In this document: positions 24,449-34,596 of the stretch, piece after piece
Position numbering within the stretch: position 1 is the stretch's first letter
Layout of the letters: each line of letters begins with the position of its first letter
Source: Cylicocyclus nassatus
Taxonomy: Eukaryota > Nematoda > Chromadorea > Rhabditida > Strongylidae
DNA: 64,000 bases
NCBI GenBank assembly: GCA_958299035.1
Contig: CATQJL010000112.1
Coordinates: 1,844,123 to 1,908,122, forward strand
Reading direction: 5' to 3'
Position numbers and translations under genes: made by a program
The notes under the pieces: model-generated
Database searches by the model: none
Told to the model about the DNA's origin: nothing
The model's input: only the letters and a program-made list of their open reading frames with translations

Positions 24449-26220
24449 ATGACGGAAATCAAAGAAGTGAAGAACGACAAGGAAGAAGATTCTGCATGGT
24501 GGGACACTGCTAAGAGTGAGAATGCTTGGTGGCACTCGATTGTAAAAGCCATTATAACTGCTGGACCAGTAAGTATTCATTTTTCAATCGAGGGTTTGAG
24601 TTTACTCTATTTTGTTGTACAGTGTTGTCAAAGTTTGTCTCTGTGTCAGGTTACAACTCTACTCAATTAAATACATACATATACACCTTTTATGTTCCAT
24701 ACCATGTCGCGTTTGTTATGGATGGAAACAGGCGATTTGCACGGTCTCATCATCTCGGACGTGTGATTCGTGGTCATGAAAAGGGCTTTCAGCAACTTGC
24801 TAAGGTATGCTTAGTTCCCCCCGTCAATTTAGCTCATATAGCTTTTATGGGAAGTCTTGCCACAAATGCGTATCTTGATGACCTTTTCCCATCCCATATC
24901 CTCAAATCTCCCAACTCAGGTACTGGAATGGTGTCAGGATCTTGGCGTGCGTGAGGTCACGGTCTATGCCTTCAGCATAGAGAATTTTAAGCGCAGTTCT
25001 GAAGAAGTGAATGGCCTCATGCACTTGGCGGAGAAGATGTTTGCAAAGCTCCTGGCAGAAAGGTATCTACACAGCTGTCCTTACGAACCGTACTGATGTC
25101 TTGCAGAGATAAACTCGAAGAAAAACAGATTGCATTTCGCTTCTTTGGTAACATAGCAATGTTGCCCGCGAAACTGCGCAAGCTTATTGCACAGATTCAA
25201 CTCAGAACGAAAGACTACGACAGGTATGAAACTTCTCTTTTTTGTTTTTCCTCCGTTTTTTCTTCTGTTATATCTGCAACCCCTATATTACTGAGCTGAT
25301 TTGAGTCGAAACTCGTCCAGAGAGGAAAATTACCCGAATCATAGTATTGAGAGCTTCCAAATTTGAAGAAACTTTACCAAAAACTCAATAATCAAACATT
25401 GTTTCATTCTAGGGGTACCGTGAACGTTTGTATGCCATATACATCAACTGACGAGATCGCACGAGCTTTCGAGCTGATTCGAAAAGGAAGGCAAAAGGTT
25501 AGCGCCCAGCTATTGTCGTAGGTTGCTTAAACCTTAGCATTATCCTTGCGTATGGTCACTAAAATGTCTGATGTGCATGTTGGTGATTTCCTAATGTTAT
25601 AATTTCCATAATTATTTAGTCGCGTAAGATATTCAGATCAATCGCTACGAAAACTTATACCTTTTCATAAACTAATCATCTCTGCTTTATTCTTCGCGCA
25701 ACTTGTGTATTTATTTTTATACTCTTTCAAAGAATGACTTCTAGGGATTACTGGAAGAGAACCAGATCTCTGAATGGCTGGTGTCTCGCTGTCTTGACAG
25801 CCGACTGGGAACCGATCCCAATATGCTCATACGCACTAGTGGAGAAAAGCGTTTGAGCGATTTTCTTTTGTGGCAGGTGCCGTTTATTTCCCTCCCCCCC
25901 CCCCCTTTCGTCGATAATTTGCCCATCTGTTGCAGTGCATCTCCAGTCATTTATACTTCGATGAAGTCTTATGGCCAGATTTCAACTACTGGCATTTGTG
26001 TAAAGCAATACTCTCGTACCAGTATCACTCCAGTTCTATACAGGTTTGTCCGCAAGTGCTCGAAAAGGTCGTGTGTTATTTCTATATCAAGGAAATAAGA
26101 CGAAATCATGAAGCAAGGGAACCATCAAACGAAGAACAGTTGGCATTACAACCATTTCTCAAGTATGTAGATGATCTGCATTTTTCAACACTGCAAGAAT
26201 ACGCAAACCTTGAGGTTTGA
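24449..26220 (+). CDS. DHDDS: Dehydrodolichyl diphosphate synthase catalytic subunit (cis-prenyltransferase), 314 aa
   Basis: This enzyme adds isopentenyl diphosphate units in cis to farnesyl diphosphate to make the dolichol precursor at the ER. Eight exons: 24449-24568, 24694-24804, 24920-25062, 25107-25223, 25413-25497, 25745-25876, 25936-26043 and 26092-26220. Signature regions are all present: HVAFVMDGNRRFAR with the catalytic Asp, TVYAFSIENFKRS, FRFFGNIAMLP, and RTSGEKRLSDFLLWQ followed by DEVLWPDF. Length is close to human DHDDS (333 aa). There is no RxG at the C-terminus, as in DHDDS orthologues, whose partner NUS1 supplies it. Phases agree at every junction. The only irregular one is intron 1, whose 3' end reads TTTTAT instead of TTTTAG. 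Convergent with CSN7, with stop codons about 450 bp apart. Confidence 0.95.
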
Positions 26221-26668
26221 GAAAAAATTGGGCTGTCATCGTCATATGAGTCCTTTCAAATCTTCCACATTACTTGTGTAACGTTCTTTCTATAATTTTC
26301 CCCATCCTGCCTTGATCTATGAGTCGTAAGCTTACATTCCTAGAACAGTCTTATTTACGGTTATGATAAGTTGCCCTCTTGCCCTATCAGTTCTTTCCAA
26401 ATTGAAAAGTTATTGGTAACTTTCGTGCTTTTATAGCAGTTTTATAGCAGCCATGGTTGTGAGGAAACTTTGGTGAGGTTAGGTAGAAACATATTGCAAT
26501 GAGTAAATATTAGAGACAGACTTATTGGATGTAGAACTTCGTGGGCTTTGCACAATAGATGGTGAAAATAACACAAAGGTTTTGTATACTCTCACATTTG
26601 GCATGTATCATGTATTACAAAAAATACCCAATTTCTGCAACATCATAACGAATATCACTCTATCAATA

Positions 26669-27771
26669 TTATTTACTGGCTGGCGCCGTTTGTCCAGCTC
26701 GCTGTCGCACTGATCGAGATGCTTTTGCTCTAGATGTCGATGGATCATGGGAGTTCATCGTTGCTAGCACAGATTCGTCTAGTGCCTTTCTGGCTGCTGC
26801 TAAATCGGCCTCGGCTTGCTGCGCACGTTTACGATCGGCAGTCACTTGAGCGTCACGTCTCAAAAAAAAGAAATTCAAAGACAAAAAAAAAACAGGGAAT
26901 GCAACTAAAACAGGGAATGTTCTGAGGAAGTAAGTACCTGTCAGCATCTTCTAACGTTTGCTGACGAACATCTGTAGCGCTACGTGCGAACTCCGAGAGC
27001 GTGTTTATTATGGATGGAAGATTACTTGCTGGAGTGTCGCGAGACGCCCAGTCATCGACCTGACTTGCAATAAAACTGATCTGGCTGTTCTATTAAAATG
27101 CCCTCGGAGTCTTAACAATTTTTACTCTATCTCGTTTCTACAACAACAAAAACTCCACAAGAACGAAAACGTTTACAATATCCTCATCAACTAACTTCGA
27201 TGAACTGTCCTTTCGAGTCAAGACGAGCCTTGATCAGTTTATTGTAAATCGCGTCAATTACAACGTCTTCAAGCTCACGAACGGATGTAATACCGAGGCT
27301 AAAATTGTTCATATAACTTAGAGTTATTTATTACTTGACATATAATATTTGGAGTTCTCGACTTACTACTTCATGACTTCCGCATAAGGAAGCTGTCTAT
27401 TCGATGTACTAGTAGCTGCTAAGCTGATCAGTGAAAGTTGTTGAAGTTTTCGTAGTGCTGCAGGTGGTAAATTTACCTAGAGCATATGATTAGCGGCCCA
27501 CAGCATGAGAAATAAAAAAGAAGTCACCCCCTCTGGAAGATCTTTGATAGTCCCATAGGCAAATACTTCTAACGTTTTGTATAATGCAGGGTTTGACTGC
27601 TGGAGAGCCTACAGTAAAGAATGGAGAAATGCAACGTTGTCACAAAAACGCACATACCTGCACATTGGGTTGCGCAAGCATTTCGGAAACATTCAAGATT
27701 CGTGGATTAGTGATAGTGTACTCAATAGCTGATTCTGGTGTGTCGAGCACATTCGTTGCTAATGCTGTCAT
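26669..27771 (-). CDS. COPS7A: COP9 signalosome complex subunit 7, 239 aa
   Basis: This is a PCI-domain subunit of the COP9 signalosome, which removes NEDD8 from cullin ubiquitin ligases. Six exons in phase: 27771-27658, 27608-27528, 27476-27367, 27298-27196, 27059-26938 and 26858-26669. Family landmarks are LEVFAYGTIKDLPE, the winged-helix part LPYAEVMKYLGITSVRELED, VVIDAIYNKLIKARLDSKG, and DWASRD in place of the IGRDI segment of vertebrates. A charged helical tail (RKRAQQAEADLAAARKALDE) ends in a basic stretch. It is shorter than human COPS7A (275 aa) at the N-terminus. It is the last gene of a probable three-gene operon; the start codon follows GCTTTCAG by four bases. The symbol is that of the closest human family; the A/B split does not apply to nematodes. 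Confidence 0.92.
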
Positions 27772-27775
27772 GCTA

Positions 27776-27777
27776 CT
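27776..27777 (-). other. Probable SL2-type trans-splice acceptor for CSN7
   Basis: On the minus strand GCAGGCTTTCAG precedes TAGC-ATG. It lies about 105 bases downstream of the AATAAA of the preceding gene, with a pyrimidine-rich stretch between. That is the usual arrangement inside nematode operons. Confidence 0.6.
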
Positions 27778-27879
27778 GAAAGCCTGCAGTCTACAACATT
27801 ACTTAGGACTAAAGAGCGAGATATTGTTTATCTGGAAAAATGAACCGAAGTAGTAGATAGAGTAAGCGAGTACGACAAG

Positions 27880-27885
27880 TTTATT
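27880..27885 (-). terminator. Polyadenylation signal AATAAA of SDHAF4
   Basis: AATAAA on the minus strand lies 141 bases after the SDHAF4 stop codon and about 105 bases before the acceptor of CSN7. Confidence 0.6.
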
Positions 27886-28025
27886 TCCGCTGGGAAACTT
27901 ATGCAAAACACTGAACAAAAAACTAAGCTGGATCCGATCCAGCGGGGAAAGACTCTATACAATTGTCTACAAACACAACATTATGTAGAAAGACTATAGA
28001 AGTGTCTATAAACACAATCGATGAA

Positions 28026-29376
28026 TCAAAAATCGCTGACACGTCCCTTGCGCTCCCAATCGCCGTACCGTGTAGGTTCTGGTCCAGCCGGGCCTCCAAT
28101 CTGAACCAAAGAGCATAAAAATCGAAAAGATCAAATAAAACTAACACTACTGAGGAAACTAGGAAAGGCAGAGACTATACAGTATGCACTTTAGCAACAT
28201 CGGTCATTGGGAAAACGAGGAACGCTGCGAAAGACCACAAAGCAAGAAACAATTGTTTCGCAACGAAAATCCAGGGCAATCTGAAGTTCTGTGTCAACCA
28301 TACCCTCTTCACAAGCGTACGAAGTATATAGGCATGAACATATCAAAATCTTGCTACACTCAAAAGTCAAAATAACGGCAAATTTCTTCCATATAAATTT
28401 TGAAATTAGAGAGTGAGGATAAAATAATTTCGCCTTACAAGGAAAGGATGGTTGGTCGAATTGGCCTTTTGAGATGGTTTGTACATAAGTTGGAGGGCAT
28501 AAAACGCTGATTCCAATCTGTTCTATCTGCGGCGCGTTTCTGCACGAGAAGTTATGAGCGTTTATTGGAGAAAAAAGTTGGATGTGCAAATAATATGAAA
28601 ACAAGAGTAACATTTTTCTTAGCGCTTAAATGGATCAGTGGTAATTTTTCTAGTGTTCTATAAAATACATAATACTTTTAAAAGAGATATATCCGCACTT
28701 TGGCTGTCTCATTGAAGCGCTGGGGAAATTGCAACTGTTTTTATCCCAGAAAAGCATTATTTATTGCTCCTTTGAACGTTCATAACTCCTCGTCCAAGAA
28801 CGCGCCGCAGGTAAGGAGGATAGGATAGACTCACAAAATAATACCATTACACCTATGACTATGCAATAAATAAGACCGTGCCTGAATGTGGAGCTCAGCT
28901 TTTTACGCCCTCCAACATCGTATACAGATCATCGCAAAAGGCCACTTCCATTGACCATCCTTCCCTTGTTAGATTTGTTTGGAAAAAGGAACGCAAAACA
29001 ATTGTAAAGTACTTACGCAAAGCAATCGAAAACTCAAGAATTGCTTATTCAAAAAGAACAGACAAAAAGAACCGAAGGGATCAAAAAAATTCATCTTTAG
29101 TCATACCTCTCCAGTAACTGGATTCACTCCTCCCGGATGTTTTTTGAGATAGGGATCCTCGTAAGGCTTCTGAAAAGATGAGTGATTCCACAACTCGATA
29201 ATACTCAAAATATGGTAATATGGGTAATATACCATCTCATCTAGTTTTCCAGCGGGAGTCTTCTTTTTCATAATCTCTTCTTTACTTATCTTCTGCTTCG
29301 GCACTTTCGGTTTCTCGGAACCAAGACATCGAGTTGGAGCTGTTCTGGGTACAATTTTACCCAAGACGCGAAGCAT
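28026..29376 (-). CDS. SDHAF4: Succinate dehydrogenase assembly factor 4, 93 aa
   Basis: This mitochondrial matrix chaperone binds the flavinated SDHA subunit and helps assemble complex II. Three exons in phase 0: 29376-29233, 29169-29107 and 28100-28026. The N-terminus ([19 protein letters not shown]) is basic and hydroxylated with no acids, as for a matrix-targeting peptide. The conserved C-terminal signature is complete: GGVNPVTGE, then [19 protein letters not shown] and VSDF before the stop. Length matches the family (about 100 aa). Earlier in-frame Met codons exist, but an acceptor (CATCTTGCAG) lies one base before this ATG, which decides the start. Intron 2 (29,106-28,101) contains an inverted repeat sharing ATAACT-type text with 35,160-35,460. 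Middle gene of the probable operon. Confidence 0.95.
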
Positions 29377-29377
29377 T

Positions 29378-29379
29378 CT
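29378..29379 (-). other. Probable trans-splice acceptor for SDHAF4
   Basis: On the minus strand TTTACATCTTGCAG is followed by a single A and then the start codon. No in-frame coding exon of this gene lies upstream, and the next gene ends 260 bases before. Confidence 0.6.
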
Positions 29380-29636
29380 GCAAGATGTAAACGGTAAAAA
29401 AGAAAAGTACCACAATATACAAGAAGAATCTGGGTATGAATTCCGTGAAATGAAAACCTCGCAAAACTGATACGAAGAAAAATGCATTATGTAATGCTGT
29501 ACAACAAATGAACCAATAACAACACCAAAAGTATTTCACTCTTAGCTTCGAAACTTCATGCAAAAAATGTTAAAAAAACTTTGTACAAAACCAACAATGC
29601 AACAATGGCAGGAATACATGTGTAGTCAACGCGGAT

Positions 29637-30160
29637 TTATTCTGAGATCCTAGCCTTGATTTTCTCTATTTCCGGTTGCAAAGCTACAAAAAGATGTTCC
29701 CAGAATAGCGGTTCCTCTTCCTCAATGTCCGATGAGAAGAACACCTGCAAAAGTGTGGACCAATCGAAAAATCCTGATGCTCCAAGCGATCTAGGGATCT
29801 TACTGAGGTTGCTTGAAAGTTTTGCTAATGCAGTATTTTAGAAAAAGGCAAGAAGATCTGGTGAAGTTTCAAGAAATTCCGCTTACTTGTCGACCTTGGA
29901 AAAGCTTTGCTATCCTCATGGTTACAGCTTTTACGCATACATTTTGAGTATTCGGTGTGTCGATTAGCATTGATGACATTGGAAAAAGTGCCAGTCCCAG
30001 TGATGTGATTTCCCTGTATCGAGTTTGCAAGTTCATTATCACTGAAAGAAAAACAAGAAGCTTACTTTAACCCAACCCAAAACCAGACACAGCCATCCAG
30101 TACCAATGCATAACCCTGATATTCATGATTATCAAACTTCAACTCGAACTCTAATCGCAT
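29637..30160 (-). CDS. PSMG4: Proteasome assembly chaperone 4-like protein, 109 aa
   Basis: PSMG4/Pba4 pairs with PSMG3 to place alpha subunits in the early 20S proteasome ring. Three exons: 30160-30066, 30013-29887 and 29744-29637. Similarity to human PSMG4 (123 aa), recalled rather than searched, runs along the length: a strand ending VWFWVG (human LFLWVG), a stretch of the type SLGLALFPMSSMLID, then AKLFQGRQVFFSSDI (human ARKTNKQVFVSYNL) and a C-terminal helix with EIEKIKARISE. Intron 1 has two acceptors. TTTCTTTCAG is stronger in sequence, but only the later GATACAG keeps frame. AATAAA overlaps the stop codon. First gene of the probable operon. Low sequence conservation keeps confidence moderate. 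Confidence 0.75.
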
Positions 30161-30163
30161 TTC

Positions 30164-30165
30164 CT
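30164..30165 (-). other. Possible trans-splice acceptor for PSMG4-like gene
   Basis: AAATCTTACAG on the minus strand precedes GAA-ATG. There is no convincing coding exon upstream. Confidence 0.4.
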
Positions 30166-31506
30166 GTAAGATTTGAATTGCACTCTGTTCAAAGACAAGC
30201 CAGAAACGATACTTAATCGCCTATACAGATAAGAGCGGCTGAAAAGGTCAAGAAGCACAGTGTCAAGCAAATATGAGAAAGACCTTGCAAAAAAAAGATA
30301 CGAATAGACGTCATCAACATTGTCATTCATATTTCATCACTATGTGAAATCAGCTGATTTAGATTGACTAAGTTCTCTCATTCGTGCGATTGCACAAGAA
30401 GGCGAACGGCCCCATTTAAATCCACAGAGTCGGCTGCGCGGGCGGTAGCGTCGCGCGCGCAGCTTTTATCGCCGGGTCATGCTCACTCAATGCAATCATC
30501 GTGCAATGCCGTCGTGGTTTTCAACTTTTTCGATATTTACTGTCACTAATCGATTTGTGACAGGTCGAAGGCGTTGCAGGTTACATTCTATGGGTTTTTT
30601 CTTACGGCCACCAAATGATGCTGAGATCCCAGATACCTATTTAAGATGTCTGTTGGGAAATTGTAAGATTGCTACCTTGTAGAGCACCCAAGCTCGGATG
30701 GAATTCCCATATCCGCTTCTCCGGCTTTGAGTTATTGTTAATCTCAATTCACTTCAGAGCTATGGCCTTGACAGCTCCCATAATTTGGTCAAATGTGTTT
30801 GAATTGTGTATTTATCTCGGACATTCAATCTTAACAGAATTCTGACAATAGAAAAGTAGCTGAGCATTCATTGGTACAGCGCTCACGTCTTTACAACCCT
30901 GATCCTCATTTCTGGCTTTTTCAAAATTCCTTGGGAAAGCTAAACTGGAGAATCCAATAGTTCGTATGAAAAAGTAAGATCGATAGCTTGGCATGCCAAA
31001 AGTGTTTTGCTAGAGATGGGTAATACACCAACGGATGACTTTTTTTTTTTGATTACTCTGTGCTTGTCAAGGATGCCATTCGGTACGGTAAAGATGAGGG
31101 CGGCATACCGAATGACTTTATACAATCAAAACTAGAGAATGCTAATACGTCAGAACTTCGTAGTCTTGATGTCTTTTGCGTAGACAAGACGATGCAAACG
31201 ACGCAACATCCTTTTTGCTCCGTGAGATGACTACTATTGGGTACTTCATATGCACATGCAAATCCATGTTTTATTTTCAAAAAAGACCTTCACTAGCACA
31301 AAACCAAAAATCCTGCGGACTTGAAGAACTGGAGATGATAAGTATTGCGGGTACTAGAGACTCTTGGGCGGTTTTTGCCCGTAACAACAAAAAAGTAGAA
31401 AGGACGGTGGTTCAGGATTTATTAATAAAACTTAGCAAGAGTACAGTGAGCACGAGAGCAGGATAGCGATACCTTTCCATTTCACGTTGGATATGCAAGT
31501 GAAAAG
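30166..31506. other. Gene-free stretch upstream of the operon
   Basis: This should contain the operon promoter. A CpG-rich block lies at about 30,410-30,480. No further exon, RNA gene or complete element is recognised. Confidence 0.4.
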
Positions 31507-31669
31507 GAGGGAGGGGTGGGGGACATTAGGTCGCCGAAAAAGGGCGGTCCCCGCGGTCATTTGCGACAATTACGGACCCTTGTACATGCGCGGACATGCG
31601 TTCCTGCAGGGAATCCGCGCGGGACTTTTCCAAATTCGGCGACCTAATGTCCTCCACCCAAGGAGGGAG
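31507..31669. mobile_element. Small MITE, about 163 bp
   Basis: GGACATTAGGTCGCCGAA near the left end is inverted as TTCGGCGACCTAATGTCC near the right end, inside G-rich/C-rich outer ends (GGAGGGAGGGGTGG and CCACCCAAGGAGGGAG). It is non-coding. Confidence 0.75.
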
Positions 31670-32101
31670 TAAGGTTCGGCCACGCCTATCTCGACGTGAC
31701 CTAAGGTCGCGGCGGGGTATCATCATCGGCACGATGAGAATAATCGAGACATTGAAGTGTCCACTCTAGCAGAATACTTACGAAAGATCTACTAAAAAAA
31801 GGAAGGACATGCGATACTTCTGAAGGATGTAAATATTCTAGGCAGCATCTGGAAACACATTTGGTAAACTAAACTCAAATGTGACATATCAACTCGTTCC
31901 GATCAAGCATTATGTTCAGTCTCTCAAAATAGATCACCACATTTCAATGTCATAAAACCGTCAATTTTGTTAACAAATAACCAGAAGCACATGATGAACT
32001 GAGTAAAAATTATCTACATTTTAGCAGAGTGCAGCGAACACGGCAAGCGTGACCTGATAATAAAGGCTGCGCGCGCGACGCAACCGCCGGAAAACTTTAA
32101 G

Positions 32102-32138
32102 TGACTCTAAACTCTGCTCTGTACAGAGTTTAGAGTCA
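32102..32138. repeat. Perfect 15-bp-arm hairpin
   Basis: TGACTCTAAACTCTG (32,102-32,116) is exactly inverted at 32,124-32,138. It abuts the TTAA at the left end of the next MITE. Confidence 0.85.
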
Positions 32139-32143
32139 TTTAA

Positions 32144-32496
32144 AGGCAGCGTCCAGGCAGATCTGGACCTATGGGGCTTTTACGTGGAAAGTACTTTTGG
32201 GGCCCTAACTAGGGCACTGCCCAAGCGGCAGCTCAGGTAGTGCTGTAATGGCTGAGATATTCCCCTCGAAACTGGACCCCGCGACCGTGTTTCGCATGGA
32301 TTCATGGCGCAAAGCGTGGAGCCTGGCGCGAAACTGCCATGCCATGCGAATACGTTCGCGGGGGCCAGTTTCGAGGGGAATATCTCAGCCATTAGAGCAC
32401 TTCCTGAGCTGCCGCTTGGGCAGTACCTTAGTTAGGGCCCCAAAAGTACTTTCCACATAAAAGCCCCATGGGTCCAGATCTGCCTGGACGCTGCCT
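32144..32496. mobile_element. MITE of the AGGCAGCGTCC family, long-arm copy
   Basis: About 170 bp at each side are inverted copies: AGGCAGCGTCCAGGCAGATC, GGGGCCCTAACTAGGGCACT and CCCCTCGAAACTGG against their complements. The arms meet near 32,320. TTAA stands at both ends (32,140-32,143 and 32,497-32,500). It is the best preserved of three family members in the window. Confidence 0.82.
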
Positions 32497-32902
32497 TTAA
32501 ATCTACAATTCAAATGGGGCCAAGGCGAACCGCTGGTTGTGACCACAGAGCATGACAACTGTGAAGTGAATCAAGTATGGCGCGTGCCTCCCTATGGTGG
32601 TTTTCTCGCCACTAGTTGCGTTACCATAGGCGTTTCCCGATATGAATAACCTTTAGAATATGCCTAGATTTTCATTCCATGTCCTGACGTTGGCAGCGCT
32701 ATACTTATCGAGAAGTATAACACGGGTGTACAACGTGAACGATAGCTGCAAACAAGCATACTGTACTTCTGCTTGTTTGTATATGCCGCATATACAGACG
32801 TTTTTTTTAGAGCAAAACGTTCTTCGGCGGATTGGAAATGGTGTCAAAAAGTAAGAATAAGGGCCTACTGAGCATACACCGTTTGTTCCAGTTTTTTAAG
32901 TA

Positions 32903-33152
32903 TAGGGCATCCGAAAAATCGTGACGATGGCGCGACCGCGCGCAACACGCACGCACTCCCAATTCTTAGTTTCTATATCTTATCGAAAAGTTTTTCTGCT
33001 TACATATGATAGTATACAGGAACTGGAAGTGACTGAGCTTAGCGTTGAGGTGTTGCCTGCTTGTATGAGTGTTTTATCCTTCTGTGTGCGGAAAGACCGC
33101 AGTCAACTCATCGTCACGACTTTAAAAATGAAGCATACCATCATAGCGTAAA
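32903..33152. mobile_element. Partial copy of the TATAGGGCATCC element
   Basis: It starts TATAGGGCATCCGAAAAATC, the complement of the end at 8,250-8,269. Blocks related to 7,600-7,690 follow (AAGTGACTGAGCTTAGCG; GAAAGACCGCAGTC). No inverted partner arm is seen, so it is truncated. Confidence 0.5.
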
Positions 33153-33154
33153 TA

Positions 33155-33735
33155 CAGTGTCCCAAAAAAAAGTACACCTTTCCAATCGTCAACATCTCTC
33201 TTCCCATTGGTTCTTTTTCCGCCATTCAAGTACCATTCCATAGAGGAAGCTTCAACTTAGATTTACGCCATGAAGCGAATCATGGATCGCTCTTCGTTAT
33301 TGTAGAATTACGGTAAGAACTTCCAGCATGTGGAACCATGTGAAATATGCCATCTAACAAAAATTTTTTTTCGAAAAAAAAAATCGTGTACTAGGGTTTT
33401 CGCGCACTCTAATTCTATTGCACAACTTTTTACGAGTGTTTTCAGCTTTTTTGATAGTGTAATCACATTTCTGACAAATGCTGGGAATTCGGTTATTACG
33501 GTTTACCTTTGAAAAGAAGCATTACAGTAAAAGGGAAATCTCATATTTTAAAGTAGCGGCTTCCATTATTACCGTATAAGAGTTTTTGCCTTGTTTGGTT
33601 TTGTTCTTAGGCAGAATATGGCTTCCAATCGCCTAAAATTCTTGTCGAAGTCCCTTCAGTAATCCTATAGTAGTGAAGAGCGATCGGTGATTCGCTTGAT
33701 ACCGAAAATCTCAGTTGAAGCCTCCTACAGAGGTA
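33155..33735. mobile_element. Foldback MITE related to the one at 152-835
   Basis: The left arm (CAGTGTCCCAAAAAAAAGT, CATCTCTCTTCCCA, TTCAACTTAGATTTACG) follows the same order as 152-330. The right arm (GTAATCCTATAGTAGTGAAG, GATTCGCTTGATA) is its inverted relative. The right terminus is lost. A hairpin follows it, as at the other copy. Confidence 0.65.
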
Positions 33736-33753
33736 TCTAAAGTATCTAAAGTG

Positions 33754-33803
33754 AGCTATCTAAAGTGCAGTCGCCAGTTGTGGCGACTGCACTTTAGATA
33801 GCT
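33754..33803. repeat. Perfect 23-bp-arm hairpin
   Basis: The 23-base arm 33,754-33,776 (AGCTATCTAAAGTGC then AGTCGCCA) is exactly inverted at 33,781-33,803 around a 4-base loop. Two short tandem copies of TATCTAAAGT precede it. Confidence 0.9.
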
Positions 33804-33896
33804 ATCGATCATTGGCATATTTTGTCTTATCCAATCTATAAGTGCTCAATGTACCGCCAGATCGTGAACACTCACCAGTCGCCTGTATTGGCAACG

Positions 33897-34032
33897 CGTC
33901 GTCACTACTAGTGACGACGTCTCCAGTATCGAGAACGGCGATCGCCAAGATCAGCGACAAAAGTCGGCGATTTTACACGTTTTCAATGCATATCGATCGT
34001 AGGTGCTATACTCCGCGAGGAGTGTAGCACCT
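33897..34032. repeat. Two further short palindromes
   Basis: 33,897-33,919 is CGTCGTCACTACTAGTGACG with one more complementary triplet. 34,001-34,032 pairs AGGTGCTATACTCC with GGAGTGTAGCACCT around CGCGA-type text. Confidence 0.7.
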
Positions 34033-34235
34033 GAAACGTCACTCTTGATCAGTTTCTGAATGTGCTAATTTACTCGGGACACACAGGCAGGAGTTCTTAG
34101 CACTTCCTCGTGCCAGTAGAACCAGCATTTGAACTAAGGAGGGTTCTACTATCTGCTGGCCTCAGAAATTATGCCCCATCCATTGCTCCATCTACTGACT
34201 GTTTTTGTGCAGTGAACTAGTGCAATAACCACGTG

Positions 34236-34596
34236 CTTGAAGGCACCGTCCACCCAGATTTTCAACTTCATGTTTTTGTCGTTTCAGGGCCTTCTCATGT
34301 CCCTGATTCCGAATATGAAGTCAAGAATGTGCGAAACCCGACATTCCTCTTCGGAAGAACTCACAGGCCGGCTTTCCGGAACGGTGATTGGATGGGCGCG
34401 CACAAATGGGCGGGCATGGATGGGGAAGGGCGGGCATGAATGGGGGCCCTCCTGCATCTTCGCTGTTCCGAAGCGATTTTCTCGCTTCCGAAGCTGCGTT
34501 TTGTGCTGCGACTTGGGCAGCATTGATAGAGGGCCCTACTATTACATGCTGCCAAAAGCTCAACATCCTCAACTTAGGGTGGACGGTGCCTTCAAG
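34236..34596. mobile_element. MITE with CTTGAAGGCACCGTCC ends
   Basis: CTTGAAGGCACCGTCCACCC at the left is inverted as GGGTGGACGGTGCCTTCAAG at the right. A truncated relative is at 10,640-10,885. The end sequence resembles the AGGCAGCGTCC family. Open frames inside are not conserved between the copies. Confidence 0.75.
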
